Part shown: positions 45,401 to 53,240 of the stretch, piece by piece
Layout of the letters: the number at the start of each line of letters is the position of its first letter
Position numbering within the stretch: the first letter of the stretch is position 1
Assembly (NCBI RefSeq): GCF_014651855.1
Contig: NZ_BMXR01000016.1
Location: 1 to 64,000 of the forward strand
Direction of reading: 5' to 3'
Source: Saccharospirillum salsuginis
GTDB taxonomy: Bacteria; Pseudomonadota; Gammaproteobacteria; Pseudomonadales; Natronospirillaceae
DNA length: 64,000 nt
Program-made: the position numbers and the translations under genes
The notes under the pieces: model-generated
What the model was told of the DNA's origin: nothing
What the model saw: the letters and a program-made list of their open reading frames with translations, nothing else
Databases searched by the model: none

Positions 45401-48400
45401 ACCTAATGCATTCGGTCAGGCAACGAAAATCGGTGAGTTTGCCAATTCAATTAGTTATCATCCGAATGGGGTTGTCAAAGAGTATGTTCTAGGAAATGGT
45501 GTTAATGTTAGTCAAGGACTTGAAAAACGTCAGCTACTGGAGACTGTAAAAGCCGATGATGTTCTGGATTACTATATTGGTTATGATGACGTGAGTAATA
45601 TTTCTTACGTAAACGACTATATTGGTGATAGGCGGTATTTATACAGCTATGATGAACTGAATCAGCTAAGAGAAGCAAAGGTGTATGAAAGAAATGGGTA
45701 TTACTATCGTGAATTGTACGCTAGGGTTTATGAATATGACTATTTAGGGAATATTTCGAGCAGTTGCTGTACTCCCAAGCGGTTTGGTAGCGATTATCGC
45801 TACAATAAGTATTACGGTTATGGTTCTAATAAGTTGGAAGCTTTCCAGTTTGGAAGCTCCATAAATGAATACCAATATAACATGGATGGTACTCCTTCGC
45901 AGAAGAGAGTGATTGGTCATCAAGGTTTTGTAAGCGATTTTTATAGCTACCGATTTGACGCAGATCAGAACTTGAGAAAAATCAATCATGGCAACCATAC
46001 TATTAATTTCAGCTACGACAGTAATGGTATGATGGTGTCAGCCGAAAACATTGGACCTGGCTACAAATATGATACTAAATTCAGTTTGTATTCAAGCGGT
46101 GGGAATCTGATCTATACAGAAGAATTTAACACCTGTAAATCTCTAACATATGTGCGATTGGCCGGAAAACTGATTGCAAAGTCAGAGCTGGACGATTTCG
46201 ATAATGGAACCTTGGATGGTGACTCGGATGGCATGAGCGACTGTCTAGAAGCGAGATATGGTTTGAACTCAGAAGATCCGAGTGATGCAGATGGTGATTT
46301 GGACCAAGATGGCTTGACCAACTCTGAAGAGATTGCACTTGGTAGTCATTTAACGTTAGCCGATAGTGATAGTGATGGAATCGACGATAATGAAGAAGCG
46401 GCATTAGGGACCTCTCCAATATTAGCCGATTCGGATTATGATGGGTTAAATGATTTGCGAGAAGTTGAACTTGGACTGAATCCGGTAAATGAAGATACTG
46501 ATGGCGATGGAATAAAGGATTCAATTGAAGTTAGAGTAGGTCTGGATGCAGATAACCCACAGGACGCCTACCAGGACCTAGATGAAGACTTATTTAGCAA
46601 TCGACAGGAAGCGCTTGCCAATACCAGCCTGGATGATGCGGCAGATTATCCTCAAGGTGAGCACACACTACTCTGGAAGCAGAAAGTAATTGCGGGTGAT
46701 TCTGCGATTCCGGCACTGGATAAGTTGGGAAACTCATATATTCTATCTAGCTGGGATATAATAAAGATATCTCCTAGTGGGAAGAGGGAGCAGTTAGCCG
46801 AAACCGATGGAAGGTACTGGAGTCAAGGTTATCAACGTTCAATGCAAATCGATGGGGATAAAGCATTGATGGTTCCTTGGGATTATACTCTTGGGATATA
46901 TGACAATAGTGCTGAAGAGTTATATTACTCAGATAAAGTCATTGAAAAGTCTGAGGTTGATGGAGTGCTGGCAATGATAAGGCCAGGACAATACAAATTA
47001 GCGCAGACAGTTTCAGACAAGAGTTACATTGCGGAAAGTACTCCCGAACAAGCTAAGTTGTTGTATTCCTTTAGCCCTGACGAGAAAGTACATGGTATTC
47101 TGATTGATTATCATGGTAATAGCATTGTTTGGTATGAGAGCTACTTGTCCGTGTTTAATGCGGATAATGAATTGATGTGGACCGAGCGACCTGCGCAGTC
47201 ATTCGTCGCCATTGATAACGCCTTATACTTGTACAACTTCGAACATTATCCAATTCGAAGTCATCAGCCGAGATACTCTTTTGCAAAGTATTCGTTGAGT
47301 GGAAACCTACTGTGGGGAAAAGATCTCAATGTGAAAGTCGGGGTGTCAGATATCGAGGGCAACAGCTATCTGGGAGTTAAACGTGGAGATGATCCATCAA
47401 CGTTAACATCTTTCACTCCATCAGGTCAGCTTCGCTGGGAAAATGAACTCGAAGATGGCGAAGTACTATTCGATTTGTTACTGGCACAACCTGATAAGCT
47501 ACTGGTTGTTACCTCAAAGTCACTATATTTGTTGAACTTGGGTGGAGACACAGTTTGGAACGCTCCCGCACCGTGGTCAGCCTCTGCGATCGACGGACGT
47601 GTGACTATGGATCGTGATGGAACGGTTTTAACCATGATCGAGGACTATGGCTTGTATGCGATTGCTACACCTGCAAAAGGAATGGCTAATACTCCAAGTC
47701 CGGCTAGAGTCATGGGAGTTGGAAATTCGGTCAATGCCTGTTATCGAGGCAGTGAGGCATATGCGATTGATAGTGACCTCGACAACGATCAGGTTAGTGA
47801 TTGTTTCGAGTCGTTCTTCGCTTACGATTTTGATGGGCAAGGTGATAGTGACCTTGATGGTCTAACAAATGCTGAAGAATTAGCTTTGGGAACCAGCTTT
47901 CTTGTCGCCGATACAGATCAGGATGGCCTAAGTGATAGGCAGGAAAGTGATGCATCGACCCATCCTCTATTATCGGACACTGATGGTGATACCATTTTGG
48001 ATGGAGATGAAATCGAAAAAGGAAACAGCCCTGTAGTTGCAAATGTTAAAAGTGATGTTGATGTAGATGGATATCCTGACGTGGTAGAAATGGTGTTCGA
48101 AACTGACTACAACAGTCCCGCTTCGGTTCCCGAGTTGGATAGTCCAGTACCAGTCCTGGAAGTAGATGAAAAATTCAGTGAGAGAAGTGTTGACTCCATA
48201 CAAAAGTATCGAGTTTTCGAGCACGAATATGGCTATTACTTTAGAACCAATGAGGGGATAGTTTCAACGGATCATGCAGGAGAGTTGAAGTGGATATATT
48301 CACTTGACGAAAACTACTCTAGAGAAAGAATTGCAGTAGGGAAGAATGGGAGGTTATTTCTTTGTGCGGATGCCATTGAGGAACCTTATGAAGGGAAGGT

Positions 48401-49370
48401 TTTCTCACTGGGTGTCGATGGTGTATTAGATTGGCAGTATCGATATGTGGATTCTAATTATTGTATGGATATGGTATTAACCTCAGATAATGATCTTTAC
48501 GTAACATTTGGGTTTCATTCATATCACCACGACCCGAAAATTATACAGTTTGATGAAAACGGGTCTATTGAACGTGAACGCCGCATGACAAATCGATTGT
48601 CGAGTATTGTGGAAACTGCCAGTGGTCAATTGGCCGGTGTTAGCTGGGGTACTGAGGTGTTGCTACCTGATTTAACGGTCGATTGGCGAAATGATAGCTG
48701 TAATACATCGGATGCAATCGACTCATTGACTGTGCCCATGTCGAATGGAAATGTCCTCCACTATGGTGACTGTGTCGCACTCTTCAGTGCTGAGGGAGAT
48801 AGGTTGTGGTACAGCTACAGTCTAGGTATCGGTCAGGAGATTGAGATAAATAGTATTGTTGTTGACCATGAGGATAATATCTATCTCGCAGCTGATTCGG
48901 TTATTTATAAGTACGATGAGCTAGGTAACCTTATTTGGGAGTATGAAAACGAGTATGGTCTCATGTCAGAACTGAGTACTTCTCGAAACGGTTCTTTGCT
49001 GTTTTCGTCATCTAACCGAATCATTGAGCTCGACTTTGATGGCAATGTTCGACGTACGATTCAAAGCTCCTATGTCAGTACGGACACAAAAGTGTATGCG
49101 TCAACAACCGGAGTGTGGTGGTTTGTCAACGATAACTCGATCTTCGCGATACAACCTGACATCATTGAATCTCAGATATCAACGACATGGAGCAGCTTGG
49201 AAGGTGGCCAACTGGGTACGCGTTCAATCTGCGTAAGGGATACACAATTCCTGAGTGCAACGCAGGATTCAGACGGCAACGGTCTCACGGACTGTATGGA
49301 CTACTTAACGTCGCTTTCACTGCCAGCAACTAATGTAGAATACACACCATTAGAGGGGCAAATGCAATGA
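42414..49370 (+). CDS. Giant secreted YD-repeat (RHS) protein with TSP3 and propeller modules
   Basis: 2318 residues from the ATG preceded by AGGGA; an open frame from 42183 overlaps the small gene and is not used. Signal peptide ~1-24. An N-terminal region typical of RHS/SpvB proteins (GNGGMDVVVQRSYTS) leads to YD repeats from roughly 590 to 1205 (for example YSYDANGNLI, YEYDGLGRI). After VRLAGKLIAK, where the RHS core normally follows, come two TSP3-like Ca-binding blocks (~1265-1385, 1786-1899; DSDSDGIDDNEE type). Each is followed by a ~340-residue PQQ-like propeller (~1416-1762, 1926-2260). A short TSP3-like end (DSDGNGLTDC) closes it. There is no RHS core or toxin domain; these are on the next gene, whose ATG overlaps this stop by 4 bases. 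Low G+C suggests transfer. Confidence 0.88.
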   Translation: MSFNYKSLWLLLCGVVASMHTSAIEVRDYYEEPGLQEYRADLGNTFNESISPFGGTLQLKYNDIIVPGNGGMDVVVQRSYTSIQNDQYPDSDSILGFGWNLHYGRVVSPKNGFYCNNVDDSSYLNPSYESPDGSRHMLFKNTELNDGSWITKSNWRGECVGGPLGFDQGMIMTSPTGVRYHATFNAPGKNVWLVEKIVDLNGNEIFIDYEVNPEQKALIKAIYRSEEGYESEAKLGDAVVEFSYFDEDTVYARIKRISSNDRSWEYNYDLVTEGPFENEVVYQLSRVIRPDGEYWEYGYYDRMNNPDPIGSNDEQAGSYSLKSITNPRGGYTEYTYQYVFFDQAVKDIREARTTAIFRKTVSGDNVEVSTWKYSFEPHSEPAAFDNEGNPLLYLDVTTVEGPTKTEKYYHFGKSYTLIDMGEPDDGESGKHHLFWEKWQIGLLRRIEIYSNNDELMSVTVNNWKKRLVSKNYFDHGSMYRPDWWTDDSSREYTYAAQLEWTGSKKDSYATLPDGEFTRTINYLSYDDYGNPTYIRESGNVEWDSSVLDGHRIAEGSAQDDRNRYIRISYGNDVDNWLIGQVRSKTTQVDGVDKDKATYSYDANGNLISETVNGLVTTFEYHSHGEVNLVEEPTGKTTVFESYKRGVPQSIEKPLGVHENIVVNDTGTIRSFENGVGDKTLYEYDGLGRITKITFPIGLPVNIDYSYNERTLTRGPFKQIDQYDSLGNVVKVEYQDTSTSEVVWTHYEFDPLGRKVFESLPNEESRGTVYEYDALNRIIASTDPAGNVTEWSYDDHLEEVTDANGNVTRIVFQQIGLSVRWPYKIVQPASKGTIVVRNEKGQVLRILQGKSLENGDIQGFEKTFSYTKIGRIASESSPEQGTFTFEYDEVGRLSAKKHPGNATVQYEYDAMDRVAKVTSIDGDVDIEYEYDKAGRLKLSRSGENQRSYSYDENGNITTSTLSILGVYDHSMSIQRFYNELDHVSKEIYPDGLTIEYEPNAFGQATKIGEFANSISYHPNGVVKEYVLGNGVNVSQGLEKRQLLETVKADDVLDYYIGYDDVSNISYVNDYIGDRRYLYSYDELNQLREAKVYERNGYYYRELYARVYEYDYLGNISSSCCTPKRFGSDYRYNKYYGYGSNKLEAFQFGSSINEYQYNMDGTPSQKRVIGHQGFVSDFYSYRFDADQNLRKINHGNHTINFSYDSNGMMVSAENIGPGYKYDTKFSLYSSGGNLIYTEEFNTCKSLTYVRLAGKLIAKSELDDFDNGTLDGDSDGMSDCLEARYGLNSEDPSDADGDLDQDGLTNSEEIALGSHLTLADSDSDGIDDNEEAALGTSPILADSDYDGLNDLREVELGLNPVNEDTDGDGIKDSIEVRVGLDADNPQDAYQDLDEDLFSNRQEALANTSLDDAADYPQGEHTLLWKQKVIAGDSAIPALDKLGNSYILSSWDIIKISPSGKREQLAETDGRYWSQGYQRSMQIDGDKALMVPWDYTLGIYDNSAEELYYSDKVIEKSEVDGVLAMIRPGQYKLAQTVSDKSYIAESTPEQAKLLYSFSPDEKVHGILIDYHGNSIVWYESYLSVFNADNELMWTERPAQSFVAIDNALYLYNFEHYPIRSHQPRYSFAKYSLSGNLLWGKDLNVKVGVSDIEGNSYLGVKRGDDPSTLTSFTPSGQLRWENELEDGEVLFDLLLAQPDKLLVVTSKSLYLLNLGGDTVWNAPAPWSASAIDGRVTMDRDGTVLTMIEDYGLYAIATPAKGMANTPSPARVMGVGNSVNACYRGSEAYAIDSDLDNDQVSDCFESFFAYDFDGQGDSDLDGLTNAEELALGTSFLVADTDQDGLSDRQESDASTHPLLSDTDGDTILDGDEIEKGNSPVVANVKSDVDVDGYPDVVEMVFETDYNSPASVPELDSPVPVLEVDEKFSERSVDSIQKYRVFEHEYGYYFRTNEGIVSTDHAGELKWIYSLDENYSRERIAVGKNGRLFLCADAIEEPYEGKVFSLGVDGVLDWQYRYVDSNYCMDMVLTSDNDLYVTFGFHSYHHDPKIIQFDENGSIERERRMTNRLSSIVETASGQLAGVSWGTEVLLPDLTVDWRNDSCNTSDAIDSLTVPMSNGNVLHYGDCVALFSAEGDRLWYSYSLGIGQEIEINSIVVDHEDNIYLAADSVIYKYDELGNLIWEYENEYGLMSELSTSRNGSLLFSSSNRIIELDFDGNVRRTIQSSYVSTDTKVYASTTGVWWFVNDNSIFAIQPDIIESQISTTWSSLEGGQLGTRSICVRDTQFLSATQDSDGNGLTDCMDYLTSLSLPATNVEYTPLEGQMQ

Positions 49371-49390
49371 GTTGCTATTTAAAAGGGATT
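48999..49390 (+). repeat. 392-bp direct repeat, copy 1 (gene junction)
   Basis: Covers the last ~124 codons of the giant YD-repeat gene and the first 8 codons of the RHS-core gene. It is nearly identical to 51454-51845, 2455 bp downstream. Confidence 0.9.
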
Positions 49391-50353
49391 CTAAGCAAGC
49401 TGATGTGGATAGGTGTGCTCGCCTCTGTCGCCATAAGTGCGCAGGCCAGTCGAGAGACCACCTACCTCCATACCGACCACCTGGGCACCGTTGTGGCAGC
49501 CACGGATGAATCCGGCTCGATTGTCTATCGCAAACAATTCGATGACTATGGCGACTGGTTGAACACCAGCAGTTCAGTGGCGGAAAACCACCCCGAGGGC
49601 TATACTGGCAAGCCGCTTCTGGAGGAAGCGGGCCTGGTTTACATGGGTGCCCGATTCTACGACCCCGAAATTGGCCGATTCCTGTCGCCGGACCCTGTAG
49701 GGTTCGATGTACAAGAACCGATGCTCTTTAACAAATACCTGTACGGGAGCAACAATCCTGTACTCATGGTAGACCCGGACGGCAATCGGCCGGTGGAGTA
49801 CTATCGTGTAGAACCGACCTATTCCACGGTATCGGCGGGCCATCTGAAAGAATTCTATGGGGACCACGGATTCATCACTTCTGCGAGTACAGAGGAAGAT
49901 GAACGGGCTGTGGAGTTCATGGAGAATGCCATTGTCGGTGGCGTTAGCATGATACCCATCATGCGTGGTGCGCAGTTGGCTGTTAATGCTACTCGGTCGA
50001 TAAGGGCTGCTAGAGGCGCAAATAGTGCACTCAAACAATTTGGGCGAAGTGTTGATGACCTTTCATCAGCAGCAAGCCAAGCTATTAACAAAGAGGGACT
50101 AACTGCTGCTGCGCGTGCGTTAACTAAACATGCTTCAGGGCAAAGAAGTTCTGGTTCCTTCCCTAAATTAACGGGAGGCATAGCAGAGCAGAATAAAGCT
50201 GCAAGGGAGATTGTCGATGAAATTTTAGGCAATTCACAGTCATCCTTTACTAATTTAAGCCGTGGGGGGCTGGAAGTTCGGGCGCCCGATGGTCGAGGTC
50301 TAAGATATAACAGTGATGGAAAACTATCTGGTTTTCTTGATCCAAGGAAATGA
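49367..50353 (+). CDS. Separate RHS-core protein with C-terminal toxin-like domain
   Basis: 328 residues. It has its own signal peptide (LMWIGVLASVAISAQA, cleavage near 27). Then comes the part of an RHS protein missing from the upstream gene: TTYLHTDHLGTVVAATDESG, GLVYMGARFYDPEIGRFLSP, DPVGFD and the NPVLMVDPDG hinge. From ~150 the sequence is variable, with an Ala-rich helical linker. The last ~80 residues (TKHASGQRSSGSFPKL, then DGRGLRYNSDGKLSGFLDP) look like a small polymorphic-toxin domain of the nuclease type. The fold (perhaps BECR RNase) is a guess. G+C rises in the first half of the gene. The following gene overlaps by 4 bases. Confidence 0.85.
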   Translation: MSCYLKGILSKLMWIGVLASVAISAQASRETTYLHTDHLGTVVAATDESGSIVYRKQFDDYGDWLNTSSSVAENHPEGYTGKPLLEEAGLVYMGARFYDPEIGRFLSPDPVGFDVQEPMLFNKYLYGSNNPVLMVDPDGNRPVEYYRVEPTYSTVSAGHLKEFYGDHGFITSASTEEDERAVEFMENAIVGGVSMIPIMRGAQLAVNATRSIRAARGANSALKQFGRSVDDLSSAASQAINKEGLTAAARALTKHASGQRSSGSFPKLTGGIAEQNKAAREIVDEILGNSQSSFTNLSRGGLEVRAPDGRGLRYNSDGKLSGFLDPRK

Positions 50354-50598
50354 GTATGATTCCGAATTTTAGTGTGGACTTTTTTAGTGATGTGCAGTAT
50401 GAGTACATGACTGCAGAAATTTCGTATAAAGGTCAGATATTGTGCCAAATTAGTCAGGACAAAGGGAGTAGTAATATGGAAATTGAATTTTTTCATGAGC
50501 AGCGAATTGTGGGTGAGCAACCAAAAATGAAATTTCCCATTAAGGATTTTATTACGTTAATTGAAGACGTAAAGGGTGAGCTTTCTACATACAGATGA
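50350..50598 (+). CDS. Probable immunity protein
   Basis: 82 residues, no signal peptide, acidic (VDFFSDVQYEYMTAEISYKG, DKGSSNMEIEFF). It starts at an ATG overlapping the toxin stop (ATGA), the classic layout of an RHS/CDI toxin-immunity pair. A second ATG two codons later is possible. The family is not recognised with certainty; the function is inferred from position, size and lack of export signal. Confidence 0.7.
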   Translation: MSMIPNFSVDFFSDVQYEYMTAEISYKGQILCQISQDKGSSNMEIEFFHEQRIVGEQPKMKFPIKDFITLIEDVKGELSTYR

Positions 50599-50648
50599 AA
50601 TCATTTTATTTAATGCTGTTTGAAATTAATTTTTATTCTACGGAGGTC

Positions 50649-50846
50649 TTAGCTAAATTCCGAGGCGATTAAATCCTGAATCGGGTTTGTGTTGGCTATG
50701 TTTTTCAAGTATTTCGATTGGTGCGGATAATGGTCGGGCAGCGAATGGGAGCGCTTGTCTCCGTCGTACTCATCCACGAGCTTTTTGAATTCGGCTTTGG
50801 GTAAGAACTTGAGGAGTTGGGCGAATACTGTGCTACGATGGGCCAT
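50649..50846 (-). pseudogene. Truncated IS4-type transposase N-terminus (DUF4372)
   Basis: On the minus strand, MAHRSTVFAQLLKFLPKAEF and KKLVDEYDGDKRSHSL match the N-terminal DUF4372 domain of IS4-family transposases. After ~36 residues (about 50739) the similarity stops and an unrelated tail runs to a stop. Catalytic DDE parts are missing. It marks an old insertion and deletion between the two small genes of the RHS locus. Confidence 0.7.
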
Positions 50847-50958
50847 GCTCGGTTCCTGGCCAATAGGGTCGATGTTGTTTTTGCGAACTCTATTGTACCC
50901 CATGCCCACGGGGCCGAGCTCCCCTTCAGATCAGCCGATTTTTAACTGGACAGCAGGG

Positions 50959-51417
50959 ATGATAGATATTGCTAAAGTGATTTTAAACTTTCATAAAATG
51001 TTACTTTCTATTGAGAAAGGGCTCTCTAATATAGGGTATTATAAGGGAGGTGATGAGTGGGACGAGTTGTCTGACCAATTGTATTATTATGCTGTTGTGA
51101 AGTATGTATATCAAGAATATGGCTTCGATATTGATCGACCGTTCGAATCATGGGAAAGGGTTAAGTACGGGGTGGTAGTGAGAGTAGAGGATGGAAGTTC
51201 GATGCTTATCGGTAAGCGGTCCGATCAAACCGAGCCTATAGTTAAGTATGAAAAACTTATTGGTCAAGAAATAGAGTTCTCGTTTGTTGGTTTTGGAAAT
51301 CCTTCGTATCCCGAAGAAGATGTGGCTGGTTTAGGCTTTGTTTTAGGCTTTAGTTCCAATGCGGAAATAATTTGTGCAGCAATAGATATCTGTTCCTTTT
51401 TTGTGAAAGAACCCTAA
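50959..51417 (+). CDS. Orphan small cytoplasmic protein, possible displaced immunity gene
   Basis: 152 residues from the ATG at 50959 (start uncertain; another ATG is at 50998). It is acidic, rich in Tyr and Phe, with no export signal (GGDEWDELSDQLYYYAV, SWERVKYGVVVRVEDG). A longer open frame upstream runs through the IS4 remnant, so the true N-terminus may have been altered by the insertion. It lies between the toxin-immunity pair and the duplicated junction, where displaced RHS immunity genes are usually left. No family recognised. Confidence 0.55.
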   Translation: MIDIAKVILNFHKMLLSIEKGLSNIGYYKGGDEWDELSDQLYYYAVVKYVYQEYGFDIDRPFESWERVKYGVVVRVEDGSSMLIGKRSDQTEPIVKYEKLIGQEIEFSFVGFGNPSYPEEDVAGLGFVLGFSSNAEIICAAIDICSFFVKEP

Positions 51418-51453
51418 TCTGGGTATATAATGGATCCTGGGAAAGAGGATTTT

Positions 51454-51845
51454 CTGTTTTCTTCATCCAATCGAATCATTGAGCTCGACTTCGATGGCAA
51501 TGTTCGACGTACGATTCAAAGCTCCTATGTCAGTACGGACACAAAAGTGTATGCGTCAACAACCGGAGTGTGGTGGTTTGTCAACGATAACTCGATCTTC
51601 GCGATACAACCTGACATCATTGAATCTCAGATATCAACGACATGGAGCAGCTTGGAAGGTGGCCAACTGGGTACGCGTTCAATCTGCGTAAGGGATACAC
51701 AATTCCTGAGTGCAACGCAGGATTCAGACGGCAACGGTCTCACGGACTGTATGGACTACTTAACGTCGCTTTCACTGCCAGCAACTAATGTAGAATACAC
51801 ACCATTAGAGGGGTAAATGCAATGAGTTGCTATTTAAAAGGGATT
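51454..51845 (+). repeat. 392-bp direct repeat, copy 2 (decayed gene junction)
   Basis: Nearly identical to 48999-49390: tail of the giant YD-repeat protein (open frame from 51430, coding to 51816) plus ATG and 8 codons of the RHS-core gene (51822-51845). In this copy the Gln codon CAA three codons before the giant gene's stop has become TAA. The match ends exactly where the IS66 left end begins. Confidence 0.9.
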
Positions 51846-53123
51846 GTAACTATTCAGTTCAAATTCTTGAAAAAAGAGCTTGACAGGGTTTTTCCCAAAA
51901 AACAGACATTTTCGCCCACCCTTGCTGCACCTCCATAATCCAATCAACCAAGCCCCTGTCAGCTTACCTAGGCAACGTTCTCTCGAAGCCCGTCCCCAGG
52001 CGGATCCAAAAGAAGAAAACGCCTCAGAATCCCACTCAGAAGGAAAAATTCGTCCTGAAAATTCCATGAGACAATAGAGCCAACCAAGCCACCGACCCAG
52101 CCGTCAATGACGTTAGAGAATATCGACATCAACGCCGCTATCGCAGATGCGGAAAAACTGCGGAAAAACTGCGGAAAAACGATAAACAGATTACGCCTCC
52201 CGTTCGCGCTGTGATGTCTGTGTTGCTTCTCGTCATCAAACTGCTGATGGCGAAGTCCGGAATGAACAGCCGTAACAGCAGCATTCCACCCTCTCAGGAT
52301 CAGAACCGGCCGAGAGCCAGAAAATCTTCGGCCAAACGCAAGGCCGGAGGCCAGCCCGGACGCAAGGGCATCACCCTCAGTACCGTCGATAACCCCGATC
52401 AGATCGATACGCTCAAGCTGGACCGCCGTACCCTGCCACGCGGTAACTGGCGTGTGGTAGGCCATGAATGCCGTCAGGTTATCGACCTGAAAATCCATCG
52501 TCATGTCATCGAGTACCGCGCCCAGATACTGAAAAATGAACACGGGCAGCGTCGTGTCGCCGAGTTCCCGGACGGCGTGACTCGGCCGGTCCAATATGGC
52601 TCTACGGTCAAGGCTCATGCCGTCTATCTGTCGATGTTCCAGTTGCTGCCCTATGAGCGGATACAATCCATGTTCACCGACCAGTATGGCATCCCTTTGA
52701 GTGCCGGCAGTCTCGTCAACTTCAATCGCGATGCCTGTTCACGCCTGGCTCCCTTCGAAGGGCTGGCCAGGGAATGGTTGACCGCCGAACCCTTGCTTCA
52801 CGCCGACGAAACCGGGCTCAATGTCGATGGCAAACGCCAATGGCTCCATGTCCTGTCCGCCCCAAAGTGCACCTTGTTCAGTCTGTCGCCGAAGCGCGGC
52901 ACCGAGGCGATGAACGCCATGGGCGTGCTGCCGGTGTACAAGCGCACGCTGGTGCACGATCATTGGAAACCCTATTACACCTATGCCTGCCTTCATGCGC
53001 TGTGCAACGCTCACCATCTGCGTGAACTGACCTACGCCCATGAGGAGGACGGGCAGCGCTGGGCCAAGAACATGCATACGCTGCTGCTGGAACTGCGCGA
53101 TGCCGTTGAACGGGCGGTGGTGC
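51846..53123 (+). mobile_element. Degenerate IS66-family insertion sequence
   Basis: The left end begins GTAACTATTCAG at the exact point where similarity to the RHS-core gene stops, so the element inserted after codon 8 of a second copy of that gene. A leader of ~260 bp precedes the transposase. The right part is missing: the transposase stops being IS66-like near 53120 and no matching right terminal repeat is seen. The right boundary is approximate. Confidence 0.75.
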
Positions 53124-53137
53124 CTTGCACTCAGTAG
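52107..53137 (+). pseudogene. IS66-family transposase, frameshifted and truncated
   Basis: The start MTLENIDINAAIADAEKLRK is in one frame and the rest in another. The shift is explained by an 11-bp unit (GCGGAAAAACT) present three times in tandem at about 52152-52184; with two copies the frame would be continuous. The body has IS66 features: SRNSSIPPSQD, KRKAGGQPGRKG, a catalytic Asp in LLHADETGLNVDGKRQWLHV and DHWKPYYTY. The C-terminal third, including the last catalytic Glu region, is lost; the frame ends in a short foreign tail. It is not expected to be active. Confidence 0.8.
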
Positions 53138-53240
53138 GATGGGTGAGGTTTTGCGTAACCCATCAACGTAATTTATCTGCGAGTGAGTCAGCATCTGGTC
53201 GAGGTATAAGTGTTCGAAAAGTGAAAAGTTGGCTGCTACA

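Noticed and set aside
52152..52184. Three 11-bp tandem units as a possible CRISPR or iteron array
   Set aside because: Units are contiguous without spacers and lie inside a transposase gene; slippage explains them.
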